Shown: one piece after another, positions 26,415-35,980 of the stretch
How positions within the stretch are numbered: position 1 is the first letter of the stretch
Layout: the number at the start of each line of letters is the position of its first letter
Assembly: GCA_019359155.1 (NCBI GenBank)
Contig: JAHHHV010000065.1
Coordinates: 62,001-126,000, forward strand
Length of the DNA: 64,000 bases
Source: Pegethrix bostrychoides GSE-TBD4-15B
GTDB lineage: Bacteria; Cyanobacteriota; Cyanobacteriia; Elainellales; Elainellaceae
Direction of reading: 5' to 3'
Notes under the pieces: generated by a model
Seen by the model: the letters and a program-made list of their open reading frames with translations, nothing else
Told to the model about the DNA's origin: nothing
Database searches by the model: none
Program-made: the position numbers and the translations under genes

Positions 26415-28109
26415 ATGCCTCACCCGACTTACTCAAAAAGCCCGACTGGCTGGCGTTTTTGGCCGCTGTTGCTGGGAATCTGTCTAATTGCAGGCGTGAT
26501 TTTGCGGGGTGTTAATCTGACGCAAAAGCCCTACTGGTATGACGAAACCTACACGTCGCTGCGGATTTCCGGCTACAGCGAGACGGAGGTCGTCCAGGCA
26601 ATTTCGAGCGATCAAGTCATTAGCGTTGAGAAGCTCGCGCTCTATCAGCGTTTGAGCGAGCGCAGGATAACCGACACAGTGCGCGGTTTGGCGCAGGAAG
26701 AACCTCAGCATACGCCACTCTATTTTGTCTTGGTGCGAATTTGGGCAGAGATCTTTGGCGACTCGATTGCGGCAGTTCGCAGCCTGTCGGTGCTGTTGAG
26801 TCTGCTGGCACTGCCCGCGATGGCTTGGCTTTGTTGGGAGCTGTTTGGCTCAGCGCTGGCGGCTTGGCTAGGGGCAGTGCTGCTGGCCGTCTCACCGTTT
26901 CAGGTGATCTATGCTCAAGAAGCTCGACCCACGGCGCTCTGGACGCTGACCATTTTGCTCTCTAGTGCGGCGCTGCTGCGTGCTATGCGGCTGAAAACGG
27001 CTCGCAGCTGGTGGCTTTATGGTGGTTTGTTGAGCATCACTCTCTACAGCTACCTCTTTTCCGGGCTGGTGGCTATTGCCCACAGTGTTTACGCAATCGG
27101 ACTTTACGTGATCGGGCGGGAACGTCACGTAAACTCAACGCTGCGCTGGTTTGGCGGCATGATGGCGCTTGGCCTGCTGCTGTTTTCACCCTGGCTGCTG
27201 ACAGTAGCGACCAACTCAGATCAAGTCAGTACGGTCACAGGCTGGATGACGACCGAGAATCGGCCTGGGCTGCTGGAGATGGTGAAGCTCTGGGGCTATC
27301 ACCTCAGCCTGTCGTTTGTAGATCGCGGAGAGCTAAACTTACCGTTGGGACTGCGGCTGCTGTTTCTGCTGTTTCAGGCCGCCGTGCGGCTTACTGTTCT
27401 GTATGCGCTCTATGTTCTATGGCGATATGCGCCGCTTCGCACCTGGCTATTTGTAGCTCTGCTGATTGGCATTCCAGCGCTGGCGCTAACTCTGCCAGAT
27501 CTGCTGCTGGGGGGCAAGCGTTCGACCATTCCGCGCTACTTTGTGCCCGTTTATCTTGGGTTGGAGCTGGCGGTGGTCTATCTGATGCAGCACTATTCAT
27601 CGGCAGGTTCGGCTAGCTCGACGGAGACGACCAGCTTGCCCCCGACAAAAGCTCAGCGGCTCAGGCTCTGGCGAAGATTTTGGCAAAGCGCATTTGGCAT
27701 CGTTTTGGCTGCAGGTCTTAGCGCTTCGGTGCTGATTGCTCAGTCGCCTGCCTGGTGGAACAAAGGCCACCACAGCCGTCTGCTGGATCTGGTCGCTCAA
27801 ATCAACGTCACTGAGCGGCCGCTAGTGGTCAGCAACGCCGAGCTGGGTGATTTGCTGGCTCTCAGCCACTACCTCGATCCAAAAGCGCGGCTGCTGCTCC
27901 AGCCCACCTGCTTCGCCTGCGCGTTCAACCGGGATCAAGATCAGCTCAGCCTGCCTGAAATTCCGTCCGGCTACAGCGACGTATTTCTCTACAATCCACG
28001 TCCCTCAACATCCTGGCTGGCACAGCTAGAGCAGTCCAATCAATTTGAAACAATCTCTCGCGTCACCGATAACTGGTATCGCGAATACTGGCTGTGGAAA
28101 AAGCGCTAG
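26415..28109 (+). CDS. GT39/ArnT-like membrane glycosyltransferase
   Basis: A 564-residue GT-C fold protein with roughly eleven membrane helices. The first extracytoplasmic loop carries the acidic motif KPYWYDETYTSLR, a common GT-C metal-site pattern, followed by QEEPQHTPLYFVLVRIW and AVRSLSVLLSLLALPAMAWL. Later RSTIPRYFVPVYLGLELAV matches the family. The C-terminal 130 residues are extracytoplasmic with two cysteines in PTCFACAF. It likely transfers sugars from polyprenyl phosphate onto a glycan or protein at the outer face of the plasma membrane. The divergent gene at 25052 would supply the lipid-linked sugar. Confidence 0.82.
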   Translation: MPHPTYSKSPTGWRFWPLLLGICLIAGVILRGVNLTQKPYWYDETYTSLRISGYSETEVVQAISSDQVISVEKLALYQRLSERRITDTVRGLAQEEPQHTPLYFVLVRIWAEIFGDSIAAVRSLSVLLSLLALPAMAWLCWELFGSALAAWLGAVLLAVSPFQVIYAQEARPTALWTLTILLSSAALLRAMRLKTARSWWLYGGLLSITLYSYLFSGLVAIAHSVYAIGLYVIGRERHVNSTLRWFGGMMALGLLLFSPWLLTVATNSDQVSTVTGWMTTENRPGLLEMVKLWGYHLSLSFVDRGELNLPLGLRLLFLLFQAAVRLTVLYALYVLWRYAPLRTWLFVALLIGIPALALTLPDLLLGGKRSTIPRYFVPVYLGLELAVVYLMQHYSSAGSASSTETTSLPPTKAQRLRLWRRFWQSAFGIVLAAGLSASVLIAQSPAWWNKGHHSRLLDLVAQINVTERPLVVSNAELGDLLALSHYLDPKARLLLQPTCFACAFNRDQDQLSLPEIPSGYSDVFLYNPRPSTSWLAQLEQSNQFETISRVTDNWYREYWLWKKR

Positions 28110-28144
28110 CTTGCAGAGATTTTAGCTTTCAGAGATTCTAGCTT

Positions 28145-29116
28145 TCAGAGATTAACCGTCTGCCCCGTTGTGGCTGAGCAATGCGCTGCGTCGGCCACCT
28201 TGAGCGCATAGAGACTGTCGGCCAGCGAGACGTAGAGCGGTGCGCCCGTGATCAGATGATCTAGCACCATCGCAGTGTCTTTGGCAAATAGGCCGCGCCG
28301 ACTGCCAAGCTGCAGCGGTTCACTCTGATCCGGCAACACCAGCTTGCCCTGCTCGCCTTCCACAAAAATGCCGCCGCGCTCCGCCTGAATTTCTAGGGTG
28401 CGGCTGCTCTGCCAGACTGTTTCGCCCTTGCCGTAAATCAGATCGGCCACCAGGCCGCTCATAAACCGCAGCTGTGCGGTGCAGAGGCAGGCCGCAAAAA
28501 ACTCTGGCGTTGCGCCCTGCCAATACTGCGCCTGACAGCTGACGGTGGCCACGTTCCCAAACAAGTTGATCAGCCGATGCAGCCGCGAGAGCGCCCCTAC
28601 CAGCGGAAAGCCAAACTGCTCGTAGGCATAAGTCCATTTGTTGGGAGCCGGATGCTGGGCGTTGAGATTGGCGTACCGCACATAAAAGGGCGTGCCAATG
28701 GTGGGGAGCGCCTGCCTAACTGCCTGATGGATGCCGCTCAATAGCTCGATATGCTCCACATGCAGCAGCCGATTTTGGGTCTGGGATAGCTCGACGAGGG
28801 CGGCGGCTTCGCTCCAGCTCAAGGCCAGCGGATACTCCACCACCACATGCCGCTCAGCCTGAAGCGCGTTTCTGACCATGGCGGCATGATCGGCATTCAC
28901 CGAGGCGATAATCACCAAATCTAAGTCAGGACGATGCAGCAGATCCAGCCAAGCCGTCAGCGGCTCAGCTCCATAGGCTTGACAGAACTCGCGGGTTTTT
29001 TCCAGGCTGCGACCCGCTACGGCTACCAGCTTGGCGCGTGAATCGGCCATCAGGCTTTCCGCTCTGGCTTTAGCCGCATAGCCCGTCCCAATTAATCCGA
29101 CTCGAATTGAATACAT
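28145..29116 (-). CDS. bvdR: Biliverdin reductase BvdR (Gfo/Idh/MocA fold)
   Basis: A 323-residue oxidoreductase. The N-terminal Rossmann motif is VGLIGTGYAAKARAE, then HVVVEYPLAL and HVEHIELLSGIHQAVRQ. The C-terminal half has KWTYAYEQFGFPLVGALSR, IYGKGETVWQSSRTLEIQAERG kept short here as the sheet strand, and GSRRGLFAKDTAMVLDHL, which I recall from Synechocystis BvdR (slr1784). BvdR reduces biliverdin IX-alpha to bilirubin with NADPH and is linked to phycobilisome integrity. The ATG at 29116 directly before the Rossmann strand is preferred to the upstream start at 29179. It converges on the GT39 gene and is divergent from the aldo/keto reductase. Confidence 0.83.
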   Translation of the reverse strand: MYSIRVGLIGTGYAAKARAESLMADSRAKLVAVAGRSLEKTREFCQAYGAEPLTAWLDLLHRPDLDLVIIASVNADHAAMVRNALQAERHVVVEYPLALSWSEAAALVELSQTQNRLLHVEHIELLSGIHQAVRQALPTIGTPFYVRYANLNAQHPAPNKWTYAYEQFGFPLVGALSRLHRLINLFGNVATVSCQAQYWQGATPEFFAACLCTAQLRFMSGLVADLIYGKGETVWQSSRTLEIQAERGGIFVEGEQGKLVLPDQSEPLQLGSRRGLFAKDTAMVLDHLITGAPLYVSLADSLYALKVADAAHCSATTGQTVNL

Positions 29117-29231
29117 CTGCCTGATTCCACTTGCTCTAGCAATTTCCGCTATGGTAAATATTACGATCTGTGAAGCCACTTAAGCGATTCAGTTGAGCAA
29201 TCAGTCGAGCAATTATTCGAGCTAAAGCACT

Positions 29232-30191
29232 ATGGAATCTACGCTGGAAGTCACGTTAGGCTCAACTGGGCTGGCTGTAACGCCGCTGGGTATTGGCACC
29301 TGGGCTTGGGGCGACAAACTGTTTTGGAGCTACGGCAGAGACTATCATGCGTCCGAGCTGCAAGCTGCTTTTAAGACGGCGCTCGATCTGGGCGTTGGCT
29401 TCTTCGACACGGCTGAAATCTACGGCATGGGCGAGTCTGAGCGGCTGCTGGGGCAGTTCATACAGCAGGAGGAATCTCCAGATCAACCTGTGATCATCGC
29501 CACTAAATATTTTCCGCTGCCTTGGCGGTTTAGCGCTGATGCCGTAGCCGATGCCCTCACCGCCAGCCTGAAGCGGTTGCAGTTGCCGACGGTCGATCTC
29601 TATCAGGTGCATTGGCCGTTCGATTTTTTCATGGGACAAACGACCTTGATGCAGGCCTTGGCAGACGAAGTGCAGCAGGGACGAATCAGAGCCGTTGGCG
29701 TGAGCAACTATTCGGCAGCACAAATGCGGGAGGCGCACCGCACTTTGGCGCGTCGAGGCGTGCCGCTGGCCGTAAATCAAATGCAGTATTCGCTGCTGGC
29801 GCGGCAGATTGAGCAGAACGGCGTATTGCAGACCGCCCGCGACCTCAGCGTGACGATTCTGGCCTACAGTCCGCTGGCACAGGGCTTGCTGACCGGGAAG
29901 TATACCGCCACCAACTATCAGCCGCCCACCGGAGCCCGCCGCTTTGACCCGCGCTTTAGCCAGAGCGGTTTGCAAAAGTTGAGTCCGCTGTTCCAGAGTT
30001 TGACCCACATTGGCGCAAATCACGACCGCACGCCTGCCCAAGTGGCGCTGAACTGGCTGATTGCTCAGGGCAATGTGATTCCGATCCCCGGCGCCAAAAC
30101 TGCCGAGCAGGTGCGGCAAAATGCAGGTGCGCTGGGCTGGTCGCTATCCGCCGCAGAGCTGGATCAGCTCGCCACAGTTAGTCAGGCTTAA
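29232..30191 (+). CDS. Aldo/keto reductase
   Basis: A 319-residue TIM-barrel reductase using NADPH. The catalytic tetrad is visible: Asp and Tyr in FFDTAEIYGMGESE, Lys in IIATKYFPL and His in LYQVHWPFD. Also VGVSNYSAAQMREAH and, for cofactor, VIPIPGAKTAEQVRQNAGAL near the end. The group (AKR11/13-like) reduces aldehydes or ketones; physiological substrate unknown, and plant/cyanobacterial relatives include pyridoxal reductases. It is divergent from bvdR over about 115 bp that contain near-repeats of GAGCAATCAGTCGAGCAATT type. Three CAGGCTTAA copies follow the gene. Confidence 0.9.
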   Translation: MESTLEVTLGSTGLAVTPLGIGTWAWGDKLFWSYGRDYHASELQAAFKTALDLGVGFFDTAEIYGMGESERLLGQFIQQEESPDQPVIIATKYFPLPWRFSADAVADALTASLKRLQLPTVDLYQVHWPFDFFMGQTTLMQALADEVQQGRIRAVGVSNYSAAQMREAHRTLARRGVPLAVNQMQYSLLARQIEQNGVLQTARDLSVTILAYSPLAQGLLTGKYTATNYQPPTGARRFDPRFSQSGLQKLSPLFQSLTHIGANHDRTPAQVALNWLIAQGNVIPIPGAKTAEQVRQNAGALGWSLSAAELDQLATVSQA

Positions 30192-30217
30192 ACTCAGGCT
30201 TAAGATCAGGCTTAAAG

Positions 30218-30916
30218 TCAGAACTGTTCGTCCCGGAACTGAAGATTTTCCAGCATGATGGTTGAGCGGGGTTCAAAGCCGTCGGTATACTCAGCCGGAT
30301 AATGTGTCAGCGCATAGAACGCTCGCCCCTTGTAGTCGCCAATGTAAATTGACCCAACGAAATTCTGCTTGTCGGTCTTCTGCTGATAGATCAACTTCTC
30401 GCTCGCCCAGCTGTAGCTAACGATATTGGTGCGATCCACCAGGCTCCAGCGATTGCTGGCCAGCAGTCCGGACTCATCCAGCAAAAGCCGCCGCATCTCT
30501 TCGAGGCTGGTTTGGCGAGCGGGCAGAAAAATCTGCACGTAGGCGGTCTGATCCTTTTTGCCTTTGGGACTGAAAAAAAACTGCGACACCGTGCCCTGTT
30601 CAGATTCATTAACTTCCGACTGGAAGTCTTGGGTGGGCACGTAGGTTGTGAAAGGCAGCGGTGCTTTGTCAAACAAGTTCAGCTCTATTTCAACCACCGT
30701 GCCTTCGATGGTCATCGGCATGACGCGCGTATCGGGGCGGCCATTCGGCGGCAGAGAGACAACCGGACTAGCGACCGTCGGAGCAGTCGGAGCATTAGAG
30801 GGGCTGCTCGCTGGCGATTCTGGTGCGGGCGGCTGCGAATTTGACTGCAAAATGGTGCAGCCACTCAGCAGGCCAAATCCGAGAGCGGCTAGGGCAATTG
30901 TCCAACGCAGCATCAT
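30218..30916 (-). CDS. Putative lipoprotein of unknown function
   Basis: A 232-residue protein with a clear lipobox: hydrophobic signal helix followed by LLSGC, so it should be lipid-anchored. A Pro/Ser/Ala linker of about 45 residues follows, then a globular domain containing VPTQDFQSEV, QFFFSPKGKKDQTAYVQIFLP and FYALTHYPAEYTDGFEPRS. I recognise the general pattern from cyanobacterial hypothetical lipoproteins but no function. It is 21 bp downstream of leuS on the same strand, so probably co-transcribed, and it ends close to the aldo/keto reductase stop. Confidence 0.72.
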   Translation of the reverse strand: MMLRWTIALAALGFGLLSGCTILQSNSQPPAPESPASSPSNAPTAPTVASPVVSLPPNGRPDTRVMPMTIEGTVVEIELNLFDKAPLPFTTYVPTQDFQSEVNESEQGTVSQFFFSPKGKKDQTAYVQIFLPARQTSLEEMRRLLLDESGLLASNRWSLVDRTNIVSYSWASEKLIYQQKTDKQNFVGSIYIGDYKGRAFYALTHYPAEYTDGFEPRSTIMLENLQFRDEQF

Positions 30917-30937
30917 GAAAACCTTCTCCTTCCGGCC

Positions 30938-33508
30938 TCATTCCACCACAAAATTCACCAATTTACCAGGCACGACAATCACCTTCTTGATTTCTTTACC
31001 TGCGATAAATTTTTGCGCTAGCTCGGAGTCATGGGCATATCGCTCAAGCTGGGCTTTGTCGGCCTGAGCTGGAACCTGAATAGTGCCGCGCGTTTTACCC
31101 ATGACCTGAATCACCAGCGCAATCTCATCTACAACCAGCGCCGTCGGGTCAGCTTCCGGCCAAGGCTGCTGATGCACCGAGCCAGACTGACCGAGATGCT
31201 GCCAGAGTTCCTCAGCAATATGCGGCGCAAACGGAGCCAGCAGCTTCAGCAGCATGTAAATCCCTTCTGCATAGACTGGCGAAGTTTTGCAGGGCGCGTC
31301 GGTTAAAGCGTTGCTCAGCTTCATCAGCTCTGAAATGGCCGTGTTGAACTGGTAGTCACCCTCTAGGTCTTCGGTGATCCGAGCGATAGCGTTGTGGATA
31401 GCGTAGCGCAGCTCTTTTTCAGTTTTTTTGAGGCCGGCGGCAGATGGCTCTGAAGGGGTTGTCGCTGCAAATTCCGTCACCAAACGCCAGATCCGGTTCA
31501 AGAAGCGAAACTGCCCTTCCACATCCGCATCGTCCCACTCCAGATCCTTCTCAGGCGGCGCTTTAAACAAAATAAACATGCGGGCAGTGTCAGCTCCATA
31601 TTTGCCCAAGACCTGCGCCGGGTCGATGCCGTTGTACTTTGACTTCGACATCTTTTCAAACACGACTTCCAGCGGCTCCCCGGTTTCAGGATCTTTTGGC
31701 TCCTCCAGGTTGAGCAAATCGGGCGCGAAATATTTGCCCGTCTGCGGATTTTTGTAGGCCGCCGCCTGCACCATGCCCTGCGTTAGCAAGCGCTTAAACG
31801 GCTCGTCAAAGTTCAGTAAGCCCCGGTCGCGCAGCACTTTAGTAAAAAAGCGCGAGTAGAGCAGATGCAAAATTGCATGTTCGATGCCGCCCACATATTG
31901 ATCGACGGGCATCCAGTCATTGGTTTTGGCCGAGTCAAAGGCTTGCTGCTCGTTGCAGGCATCTGGATAGCGCAGGTAGTACCAGGACGAACACATGAAA
32001 GTGTCCATCGTGTCGGTTTCGCGGCGGGCGGGTTCACCGCAGCTCGGGCAAGGCACATTGATCCAGGCATCCAGCTTGGCCAGAGGCGAACCCGCCCGCC
32101 CGGACAGTTCGACATTTTCAGGAAGCTGCACGGGCAGCTCGGCTTCCGGCACAGGCACAATGCCGCAGCTTGGGCAATGCACCACCGGAATCGGGCAGCC
32201 CCAGTAGCGCTGTCGGGAAATTAACCAGTCGCGCAGCCGATAGTTGGCCATGCCCTGACCTTTGCCCTGATCCTCTAGCCATCGTACTGCCGCCGCCACG
32301 CTCTGCCCTGCCCCCTTGCCTGCTGGGATGCCGTCCAGCGGCTCGGAATGCACCATCACGCCTGTGCCTATGTAGGCGGCAGTCATGCTGTCGGCGGTGA
32401 GCGGCTCAGAATCAGGCGGCTGGATAACCGGGACAATCGGCAGATCGAACTTGCGAGCAAAGTCAAAGTCGCGCAGGTCATGCGCCGGAACCGCCATAAT
32501 TGCACCTGTGCCGTAGCCCATCAGCACATAGTCGGCGATCCAGATGGGGATGCGCTCGCCGTTTACCGGATTGATCGCAGAACTGCCCGTCCAGACCCCA
32601 GTTTTCTCGCGGTCTTCTGCCGTCCGGTCGATTTCGCTTTTGCCTGCGGCCTCGGCCTGATAGCGCTGCACGGATTCAGCCTGTGCTGGCATGGTCAGCT
32701 TTTCGACCAGCGGATGTTCCGGTGCTAGCACCATGAAGGTCGCGCCCCAAAGCGTGTCGGGGCGGGTAGTAAAGATGGGCAGTGCGTCACCCGCTTCAGT
32801 CGTGAAGACCACTTCAGCTCCAGTCGATTTGCCGATCCAGTTTTCCTGCATCAGCCGCACCCGCTCTGGCCAGCCGTCAAGCTGATCGAGGTCTTGGAGG
32901 AGCTGCTCGGCATAGTCGGTGATTTTGAAAAACCACTGCGTTAACAGCCGCCGCTCAACTTTTGCCCCCGATCGCCAAGAGCGGCCTTCACTGTCTACCT
33001 GCTCGTTCGCCAGCACTGTCTGGTCAATTGGATCCCAGTTGACGGCGGCGGCTTTTTGATAAGCCAAGCCTGCTTTTAGAAACTCTAGAAAAATCCACTG
33101 CGTCCAGCGGTAGTAGTCCGGCGAACAGGTCGCCACCTCGCGGTTCCAGTCGTAGGATAGCCCCAAGCGCTGAAGCTGTCGCCGCATCTGGGCAATATTC
33201 TCATACGTCCACTTGGCCGGATGCACACCCCGATCAATCGCCGCATTCTCGGCAGGCAGGCCAAAAGCATCCCAGCCCATCGGATGCAGCACCCGATAGC
33301 CCTGCATTCGCCGCACCCGCGCCAGCACATCGGTGATGCTGTAGTTGCGGACATGCCCCATATGCAGGTTTCCGGACGGATAGGGAAACATCGACAGCGC
33401 ATAAAATTTGGGCTTTGTGCTATCTTCAGGAGTCAAATCGGCTCCCTGCTCGGCCCAATACTGCTGCCACTTATCCTCAATTTCTGCCGGATTGTAACGG
33501 GACTCCAC
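30938..33508 (-). CDS. leuS: Leucyl-tRNA synthetase
   Basis: A class Ia synthetase of about 856 residues that charges tRNA-Leu. HIGH motif: [21 protein letters not shown] motif: [14 protein letters not shown]. The CP1 editing domain shows [15 protein letters not shown] and [13 protein letters not shown]. Two CPSCG motifs look like zinc sites. I place the start at GTG 33508 ([17 protein letters not shown] follows) because GAGGAG stands 8 bases before it; the frame also opens at a TTG at 33544 without support. The lipoprotein gene follows after 21 bp. The spacer upstream contains a TCTAGAA/TTCTAGA inverted pair. Confidence 0.97.
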   Translation of the reverse strand: MESRYNPAEIEDKWQQYWAEQGADLTPEDSTKPKFYALSMFPYPSGNLHMGHVRNYSITDVLARVRRMQGYRVLHPMGWDAFGLPAENAAIDRGVHPAKWTYENIAQMRRQLQRLGLSYDWNREVATCSPDYYRWTQWIFLEFLKAGLAYQKAAAVNWDPIDQTVLANEQVDSEGRSWRSGAKVERRLLTQWFFKITDYAEQLLQDLDQLDGWPERVRLMQENWIGKSTGAEVVFTTEAGDALPIFTTRPDTLWGATFMVLAPEHPLVEKLTMPAQAESVQRYQAEAAGKSEIDRTAEDREKTGVWTGSSAINPVNGERIPIWIADYVLMGYGTGAIMAVPAHDLRDFDFARKFDLPIVPVIQPPDSEPLTADSMTAAYIGTGVMVHSEPLDGIPAGKGAGQSVAAAVRWLEDQGKGQGMANYRLRDWLISRQRYWGCPIPVVHCPSCGIVPVPEAELPVQLPENVELSGRAGSPLAKLDAWINVPCPSCGEPARRETDTMDTFMCSSWYYLRYPDACNEQQAFDSAKTNDWMPVDQYVGGIEHAILHLLYSRFFTKVLRDRGLLNFDEPFKRLLTQGMVQAAAYKNPQTGKYFAPDLLNLEEPKDPETGEPLEVVFEKMSKSKYNGIDPAQVLGKYGADTARMFILFKAPPEKDLEWDDADVEGQFRFLNRIWRLVTEFAATTPSEPSAAGLKKTEKELRYAIHNAIARITEDLEGDYQFNTAISELMKLSNALTDAPCKTSPVYAEGIYMLLKLLAPFAPHIAEELWQHLGQSGSVHQQPWPEADPTALVVDEIALVIQVMGKTRGTIQVPAQADKAQLERYAHDSELAQKFIAGKEIKKVIVVPGKLVNFVVE

Positions 33509-33566
33509 GGACTGAACTCCTCTGGCTGACGGTTGGCTGAACAATGCTAAACAATGTGCTAGACGG

Positions 33567-33603
33567 TCTAGAACAATGCGGATAATATCTACACCATTCT
33601 AGA
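33567..33603. promoter_or_regulatory. Inverted TCTAGAA pair in the leuS / GGCT divergent spacer
   Basis: TCTAGAA (33567-33573) and TTCTAGA (33597-33603) are separated by 23 bases that include GGATAATATC, a possible -10. It lies between divergent starts at 33508 and 33663 and could be an operator, or chance. Confidence 0.25.
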
Positions 33604-33662
33604 GGAATGTTGAAACGAGCAGAACGGCCAATTTGAACCGGAACCTACACCGAGAGAGAACT

Positions 33663-34139
33663 ATGTTTGGAGCATCCAGTCGAGCATCTGGCCAAAGATC
33701 TGACCTGATATCTGGCAGACCCTTCAGCGTATTTGTCTACGGCACGCTGAAGCCCGGTGAGGAAAACTATGAGCGCTATTGCAAAAAATGGGTGACGCAG
33801 GCCAGAGCTGCCACCGTGAAAGGGGAACTCTTCGACCTACCGTTTGGCTATCCGGCACTCACGCCTGGAAATAGCTTAGTCCACGGCTATCTGCTCTCGT
33901 TTGTCGATCCCGCAGTTCTGACCATGCTGGACGAGCTAGAAGACTATGATCCAAACCGTCCGCTCAACCAAAACGAATATCTGCGGGTGAAAACCCAAGC
34001 GTTTAGCCTAAACCACCGTCCGCTGGGGCAAGCCTGGGTCTATCAAATGCAGCCAGAGCGAGTTGCCCAGTCTAGAGGCATTCGGCTACTTGAAGGGAGC
34101 TGGAGCAACCAAGCGCCGTTTCAGCAGGTTAGCCTCTAG
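33663..34139 (+). CDS. Gamma-glutamylcyclotransferase-like protein (AIG2/GGCT fold)
   Basis: A 158-residue protein of the GGCT/AIG2 family. FSVFVYGTLKPGEENYERY is the diagnostic loop that binds the gamma-glutamyl group. VKGELFDLPFGYPALTPG, HGYLLSF and LDELEDYDPNRPLNQNEYLR complete the barrel; the acidic residue in the LDELEDY segment is the expected catalytic Glu. Such enzymes form 5-oxoproline from gamma-glutamyl amines or peptides, but many members are uncharacterised. ATG at 33663 follows GAGAGAA; a longer TTG-started frame begins at 33633. It converges with the anti-sigma gene. Confidence 0.82.
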   Translation: MFGASSRASGQRSDLISGRPFSVFVYGTLKPGEENYERYCKKWVTQARAATVKGELFDLPFGYPALTPGNSLVHGYLLSFVDPAVLTMLDELEDYDPNRPLNQNEYLRVKTQAFSLNHRPLGQAWVYQMQPERVAQSRGIRLLEGSWSNQAPFQQVSL

Positions 34140-34155
34140 CTTTGGCAGCTTAAAT

Positions 34156-34746
34156 CTAGCGGAGCGCTCCAGGTTTCTGAGTCGTTCTGGGAATTGCAAT
34201 CGGCGGCTGGTTCAGCGCAATCATCAGGCCGTCGCTGGGGACTTCCTCAGTCGTTGCGCGCTGAGAGCCAGAGCGCTGAGCTACAGAAGGGCTGTAAGGC
34301 TCTGGCGGCATCGCGTTAAATAATACGCCAATCAGCAGACCAGCCGCAGCTAAGCCACCCCAGGCCAGTCGGCGCGGCTGACGTTCGACCCTTGCCGTAA
34401 CGCGATCCACGAGCTGGTCAATGTTTTGGCTGGGCTGAGCAATTGGCAGCGTTTGTAGCCCTTGACGCAGGCTCTGAAGCCGACTGTAGAGCCGCTGGGT
34501 TTGTGGATCAGTTGCTAGCCAGCTCTCAACCTGTCGGCGTTCGGCAGCGGTCACTTCGCCATCTAGATAGGCGCTGAGCAACTCAAACTGGTCACGCTGA
34601 ATCAGGGAACAGCAGTCAGAATTTGGCTCAGCACCTTGACAGTCGGCTTGACAATCAGCCTGCCAAGCGCCCTGATCTAAATCTTGGGCGGCATCTGCTC
34701 CAAGCTCTCTGCCGCGTTTGCCAAACTCATCAAAATGGTGGGTCAT
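34156..34746 (-). CDS. Anti-sigma factor with degenerate zinc motif
   Basis: A 196-residue single-pass membrane protein. The cytoplasmic part contains FELLSAYLDGEVTAAERRQVESWLATDP, the core helices of the ZAS/RseA-like anti-sigma domain. The usual HxxxCxxC zinc site is absent there; instead a cluster DCQADCQ...DCC lies before it. A membrane helix follows (GLAAAGLLIGVLFNAM), then a short periplasmic tail. It lies 215 bp downstream of the ECF sigma factor on the same strand, the usual sigma/anti-sigma order (SigG/SapG in Synechocystis). It should hold the sigma factor at the membrane until released. Confidence 0.83.
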   Translation of the reverse strand: MTHHFDEFGKRGRELGADAAQDLDQGAWQADCQADCQGAEPNSDCCSLIQRDQFELLSAYLDGEVTAAERRQVESWLATDPQTQRLYSRLQSLRQGLQTLPIAQPSQNIDQLVDRVTARVERQPRRLAWGGLAAAGLLIGVLFNAMPPEPYSPSVAQRSGSQRATTEEVPSDGLMIALNQPPIAIPRTTQKPGALR

Positions 34747-34961
34747 TTCCGAAATCTCTAGAACTAAAGCGCTTGATTAAACCTTGATCCAACAAACTTA
34801 GATCCAACAAACTTATCGCTCTCAAAACTGCTGACACCCTCAGCACTAGATTCAGGAACAGGTGGCGCTAAAATCGCGTAACCGTGGCAACTATAGCATT
34901 TGCACCGCTGATTTTGATCAGGGCTAATCGACCTGGTTTCAGGCTCTGCCTATACTTCGCT

Positions 34962-35666
34962 CTATGCTTCAATGTAGTGCTGTAGCTGCTCCTGCAACCG
35001 CTGACGTGCCCTGGCAATTCTCGACTTTACGGTTCCCAACGAAACGCCTGTGATCTCAGCAATTTCTTCATAGGCCATGCCTTCAATTTCGCGCAGCACA
35101 ATCGTGGTACGAAAAACCTCAGGCAGATCGGCAATGGCCTGTCGGAGCTGCTCGTAGAACTCCTGCGTAGCCAGCTCTTCAGCAGGGCCAGGCGCATCGG
35201 CGGCAATTTCCCAGTCCAGCTCGCCGTCTTCCAGCATCCGGGGCGCGTCCAGCGAGAGCGGCTGGCTGTTGCGCTTGCGTTTCCGCAGCTCGTCGTAAAA
35301 CAGATTGGTCGCAATCCGGCTCAGCCAGCCCCGGAATTTGACGGGTTCTTGCAGGCGCTTGATGTTGCGATAGACGCGAATCCAAACTTCTTGGGAAAGA
35401 TCGGCGCGGTCGCTCCAGTCCGGGGCAAGATGGTAGAGCAGTTTTTCGACATGGGCATGATAGCGACGCATCAGTTCGGCAAACAGCGTCTTGCCGGGAC
35501 GTAGCCCCACCTGACATTGCAAGATCAAGTCGTAGTTGGAGAGACGATCGACAGGAACGGACAGCGGCGGCGTGATCGCCTCGACAGCTGACCAGGATAC
35601 GGGTAGAGATTCGCTGCTCATGGACAAAAGCTGGCTTTGAGGAGTTTGTTTAGGAGACGCTGACAT
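34962..35666 (-). CDS. sigG: ECF-type RNA polymerase sigma factor, SigG-like
   Basis: A 234-residue group 4 sigma factor. Region 2: FAELMRRYHAHVEKLLYHLAPDWSDRADLSQEVWIRVYRNI; its promoter-melting part is KFRGWLSRIATNLFYDELRKRKR. Region 4: LPEVFRTTIVLREIEGMAYEEIAEITGVSLGTVKSRIARAR, a clear helix-turn-helix for -35 recognition. The acidic linker between is typical of cyanobacterial SigG. With the membrane anti-sigma downstream it forms a signalling pair responding to envelope stress. The N-terminal 40 residues are Ser/Pro-rich. The divergent gene at 35981 shares the upstream spacer with four 14-bp repeats. The SigG name is from family resemblance, not proof. Confidence 0.88.
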   Translation of the reverse strand: MSASPKQTPQSQLLSMSSESLPVSWSAVEAITPPLSVPVDRLSNYDLILQCQVGLRPGKTLFAELMRRYHAHVEKLLYHLAPDWSDRADLSQEVWIRVYRNIKRLQEPVKFRGWLSRIATNLFYDELRKRKRNSQPLSLDAPRMLEDGELDWEIAADAPGPAEELATQEFYEQLRQAIADLPEVFRTTIVLREIEGMAYEEIAEITGVSLGTVKSRIARARQRLQEQLQHYIEA

Positions 35667-35980
35667 AAGCGGTGGGGTTCCCTCGGTGAGTGAGCAAATA
35701 ACCAGGCGTAAAGCTGCAAACCTGTAGCTGTTTGAGTAGCTGTTTGAGTCTATATAAGACTACGAATTCAGCACTCTGATAGATTTTGATCTGGCGAAGA
35801 GCGGTTCGCGTCCACCGGTAGGACGGTTTTCAGGCCGGACATCGAGCATAGACAGACAGGAAGTGCTTTGTCCAAATCGCCCCGCCCAAATCGCCCCGCC
35901 CAAATCACCCCGCCCAAATCGCCCCACTTTGAGCTATTAATCTAGTTAACCTAGCGTTTAGACCCGTTTGGAGAGTCATC
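35667..35980. other. Divergent spacer between sigG-like gene and 35981 gene
   Basis: About 310 bases without a gene. Besides the 14-bp repeats (listed separately) it has a short direct repeat GTAGCTGTTTGAGT near 35725-35752 and TATATAAGAC close by, a possible -10 for the sigma gene. Confidence 0.5.
35872..35925. repeat. Nearly four tandem 14-bp repeats CCAAATCGCCCCGC
   Basis: Copies start at 35872, 35886, 35900 (one G to A change) and 35914 (incomplete). They lie 55-110 bases before the start of the 98-residue protein gene. Iteron-like spacing could serve a regulator, but slippage duplication is as likely. Confidence 0.85.

Noticed and set aside
35872-35925. CRISPR array
   Set aside because: Units are 14 bp with no spacers between them; it is a simple tandem repeat.
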